Assembly (NCBI RefSeq): GCF_964204865.1
Contig: NC_135260.1
Location: 20,940,001-21,004,000, forward strand
DNA: 64,000 bases
Origin: Styela clava
Lineage: Eukaryota; Chordata; Ascidiacea; Stolidobranchia; Styelidae
Reading direction: 5' to 3'
Part shown: piece after piece, positions 61,333 through 64,000 of the stretch
How positions within the stretch are numbered: the first letter of the stretch is position 1
How the letters are laid out: every line of letters starts with the position of its first letter
The notes under the pieces: model-generated
What the model saw: only the letters and a program-made list of their open reading frames with translations
The model's database searches: none
Told to the model about the DNA's origin: nothing
Translations under genes and position numbers: made by a program

Positions 61333-63216
61333 TCATAGCTTGTTTTGAGTATGCTTTTCACATCCACTATTGTGTTTTGTGTATGAAACATCTATCAACT
61401 CAATTACCCTAATTGTAACAATTTCAATCATATCAAAAGTATGCAATGCTGCCTCAAGTGTTCGCTTTTGCTCCTTGTATGGTAAAGTAGGTAATGGGGT
61501 TCCATTAACAAGAAATTCAGTTTTATTATCATCAGGACGTTTAGAACTCCGATCATACTTCTTTAGTTCATTTTCATAATGAGCTCGAGATAGGTCAATA
61601 GCATTCCTCAAAGGTTTTAGAAACTCTGTATCTAATTTATCCAAATGATCAAGTATTCCTGTTTTGTTCGTCTTATCTCTGATAAGAAGGAAACGAAACA
61701 AATTCAATGCAGGCATGAGTCTGTCACAGTCTTCAAGTAAATCAGTCTCTGTTCCTTGAGGTAATAAAAATATCAGCTCTCCTAGAGTAGACATTTTATG
61801 AGCTTCACAAAAAATTAAAGAATTTTTCGGGGAAATTTCTTGTAAAATTTCATTGAAACGGTCTTTTAAGTAACCAATCAAGACTCCTTGCACACCATTG
61901 TGATCTGTTGTTCTGAGCAGATGAACTAAAATTGAATATTTATCCTCCCAACGAAATAAATTCAGTAGTTTAGTCACATGTTGTATAGCAGTTGAACGGA
62001 TAGTTTTCGAAGGTAGCATAACAGCAATGCTAATGAGATTTTTAAAAACATCAAGGATGGGATTTAGTGATTGACTACGACCTTGAAAGCTTCCATAAGA
62101 CATCTTTATATTATAGACAACTTCGCCACATGAGATTGAGCTATCACTTGTTTGATTCAAAATGAATGAAAGAGTTTCTAAACCTTTCCATGCCACACAC
62201 TGGTTTTCACAAGAAAGTAGAGTGTTTAGTGATATGCATGTAAATACCAGAAGACATTGACTCGAATAAACTTTAGGAAATTGATCATAAAGCAAACCTC
62301 TACACAGCAATAAAAAAACATAACATGCTCTCGCTCGATCGACTTGTTTTACAATTTCAAATTTAGCTTCCATTGACCGCTCCTCAGCTGGTTGTAACTT
62401 GTACCAATTCACAATATGCCACAGAACATTTGGTGAGTGAAAATGTGTTATTTTAAGCATAACGTCACAGCATATTTTTGAAGTCCCCGGAAAAATTACA
62501 TTTTCTCTTATCGAGTCATTTTCTTTATCTGGTAAGGGCTCATCTAAGTCAACTTGTCCCAGCATTATGAGCAAATTGCATAAAAACTGAAACATATAAC
62601 TTTCAAATTGAAGAATATTTGAAGATATCTGGTTGTTTTTAGAGTATATTTCTCTCACCACTGGGTTTAATAAATCAATATATTTAGAAATAAAACTTTC
62701 AATTTTCTGAGCTTCGAATTTTTTTGTTCGTTTTAATGTGGGATCAAAATCTTCATACTTAGGAATATTTAGACTTTCAAGATAATATGATAAAGTTGAA
62801 AATGTAGTTTCAAGGACAGTGATACACGCATCGATGTCATTTAAAGCAAGCTTCTCAAGAACATTTGATAATGCAGGCATGAGAAGTTCAACATACATCG
62901 ACTCAATACTCGGGTCAAATTGTTCCAATATACCCAGATAAACATCTTTCGGTACTGCGAATCCAGCAATTTTCTCCAAACATTTCTCATATGTCTTCAG
63001 ATTTTCAGAAATGGCATTTTCTCTGAGAAAACTTATAGTGGAACCGATCAATTCCCAAGCAACAGGTCGGATAACAGTTTCTGCTTCTTTGTTTTCGTTG
63101 ATATAATCCCACAATTTTTCAGGATTCCCAAGAGCTCCTTGAAATTTAGTCTGGAAACTGTTACTATTTTCCACATCCTCTCCATCATGGACATGAGTTA
63201 ATTGAGAACTAGACAT
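61333..63216 (-). CDS. GLMN: Glomulin (FKBP-associated / RBX1-binding protein)
   Basis: Glomulin is an all-helical HEAT-like protein that binds the RING domain of RBX1 and blocks E2 access to cullin-RING ligases; it was first found as an FKBP12 partner. One uninterrupted frame of 627 residues (human 594) runs from ATG at 63216. Recognised stretches: KLWDYINENKEAETVIRPVAWELIGSTISF near the N-terminus (given in part), ESMYVELLMPAL, RACYVFLLLCRGLLYDQFPK in the middle, RSTAIQHVTKLLNLF, GVLIGYLKDRFNEI, and LMPALNLFRFLLIRDKTN towards the RBX1-binding C-terminal part. The vertebrate gene has many introns; here the coding region has none. It sits in the same orientation as NBAS, 600 bp upstream of it. 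Confidence 0.92.
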   Translation of the reverse strand: MSSSQLTHVHDGEDVENSNSFQTKFQGALGNPEKLWDYINENKEAETVIRPVAWELIGSTISFLRENAISENLKTYEKCLEKIAGFAVPKDVYLGILEQFDPSIESMYVELLMPALSNVLEKLALNDIDACITVLETTFSTLSYYLESLNIPKYEDFDPTLKRTKKFEAQKIESFISKYIDLLNPVVREIYSKNNQISSNILQFESYMFQFLCNLLIMLGQVDLDEPLPDKENDSIRENVIFPGTSKICCDVMLKITHFHSPNVLWHIVNWYKLQPAEERSMEAKFEIVKQVDRARACYVFLLLCRGLLYDQFPKVYSSQCLLVFTCISLNTLLSCENQCVAWKGLETLSFILNQTSDSSISCGEVVYNIKMSYGSFQGRSQSLNPILDVFKNLISIAVMLPSKTIRSTAIQHVTKLLNLFRWEDKYSILVHLLRTTDHNGVQGVLIGYLKDRFNEILQEISPKNSLIFCEAHKMSTLGELIFLLPQGTETDLLEDCDRLMPALNLFRFLLIRDKTNKTGILDHLDKLDTEFLKPLRNAIDLSRAHYENELKKYDRSSKRPDDNKTEFLVNGTPLPTLPYKEQKRTLEAALHTFDMIEIVTIRVIELIDVSYTKHNSGCEKHTQNKL

Positions 63217-63537
63217 AGTGAATGCGACTTTGTTTAAGTTTAAATTGAACAGTTATGTAGGCTACCCTACAAAAAGTTATTCCACAGATCTAATCAGAAG
63301 CAATCATCTAGAAAAATTGATGCAAAATATTAAAGTTCAGAATGAAAATGGCAAACAAAACCAGATATATCATCAGTATTATTAAGCTATCACAATATGG
63401 AAATTTAGGGTATACGTAATCATTGAAAGAAAATAATCAGTAATGGATAGGTCAGGAATAACAACAAGTTTATTCTTTCCCAATTAAAGGAAACAAATCC
63501 TTGACACTGCAAGTCCGCAGCTACCATTACATATTTT
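63217..63537. other. GLMN 5' flank
   Basis: Presumed GLMN promoter region. No specific motif stands out beyond AT-rich sequence. Confidence 0.4.
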
Positions 63538-63953
63538 GGGTCTCGTGTAGCACAGCAATTTTTGCACAATCCTAACCCCCACCTGACTACGCCATCTAAA
63601 AATTGCGTCACTACGACGTCACAAACACGTCATAGAGCTTGTCAAAGTATACCTACAATCGCCCCAAATAGCATCTGCGCCGACGATAAACAACTCACTA
63701 ACAGCAGCGATCTCTCTCGTATCAGGATCGCTGCGCCGACAAAACGAGAGAAATAGCTGTTCCATTTTGGGTGAACGTTTGCGTGTCTTGGATGACAGTG
63801 CATATAGTTTGAAGGCCCTTATTATGTCACTGTGATGGTGTAGTGACGTGATTTTTGGATGACCCCGTCAGGTGGGGGTTAGGATTGACATATGCACAAA
63901 TTGTTATGCTTCACCCACTAGAAGTACTTTGGGTACGAAACTACACTAGACCC
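63538..63953. mobile_element. MITE, 416 bp, perfect 8 bp duplication, upstream of GLMN
   Basis: The termini GGGTCTCGTGTAG and CTACACTAGACCC are inverted with one mismatch, followed by long subterminal inverted blocks (TTTTTGCACAATCCTAACCC and its partner near 63880). CATATTTT lies on both sides (63530-63537, 63954-63961). It is the complete reference copy for the family also at 14782-15222. It is about 320 bp from the GLMN start codon. Confidence 0.9.
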
Positions 63954-64000
63954 CATATTTTTTCTTGTATAATTAAACCTTGCGGGTATCTTTGCATCAA

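Overview
This window is animal nuclear DNA. It is AT-rich, with short spliced exons, GT/AG introns and conserved metazoan single-copy genes, and the spacers and introns are full of transposable elements. The mix of tRNA-derived SINEs, many small hAT-type elements, an ISL2EU-type transposon and a LINE with a restriction-like endonuclease suggests an invertebrate deuterostome. An ascidian-like tunicate is my best guess, but this is inference and is not proven by any one feature.

Layout: (1) 344-1346 (+), last exons of LIN54. (2) 1.35-8.6 kb, no host gene; repeat fragments and one hAT-type MITE with target duplications. (3) 8719-13105 (-), RPSA, six coding exons, sharing a ~220 bp bidirectional promoter with (4) ATPAF1, 13324-19049 (+), whose first intron holds nested transposons. 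(5) 19.44-24.95 kb, an apparently coding-competent ISL2EU-type transposon with two convergent spliced genes, a YqaJ/SWIM nuclease (+) and a THAP-DDE transposase (-). (6) 25.47-29.33 kb, an imperfect inverted repeat with ~1 kb arms that carries a cysteine-rich CXC coding end in both arms; two later insertions sit in the left arm only. (7) 29901-40313 (-), IWS1, 11 coding exons whose phases all agree; one intron contains a frameshifted RLE-type LINE. (8) 40.3-43.4 kb, SINE and MITE spacer. (9) 43465-47215 (+), PSMC6, nine exons. (10) 47.2-53.0 kb, repeat-filled convergent spacer with a dead hAT transposase and a hAT element inserted in a SINE. (11) 53038-60732 (-), NBAS, almost entirely one 7.2 kb exon. 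(12) 61333-63216 (-), GLMN, a single coding exon. (13) A 416 bp MITE with perfect 8 bp target duplications near the right edge.

The host genes are housekeeping genes with unrelated jobs: cell-cycle transcription (LIN54), 40S ribosome (RPSA), mitochondrial F1 assembly (ATPAF1), transcription elongation (IWS1), proteasome base (PSMC6), Golgi-ER tethering and NMD (NBAS), cullin-RING inhibition (GLMN). No operon logic is visible apart from the divergent RPSA/ATPAF1 pair. The most notable content is the mobile DNA: an intact-looking two-gene ISL2EU transposon whose own insertions all fall in its introns, a large inverted repeat that supplies empty sites for two transposon insertions, and several nested elements whose target duplications can be read directly.
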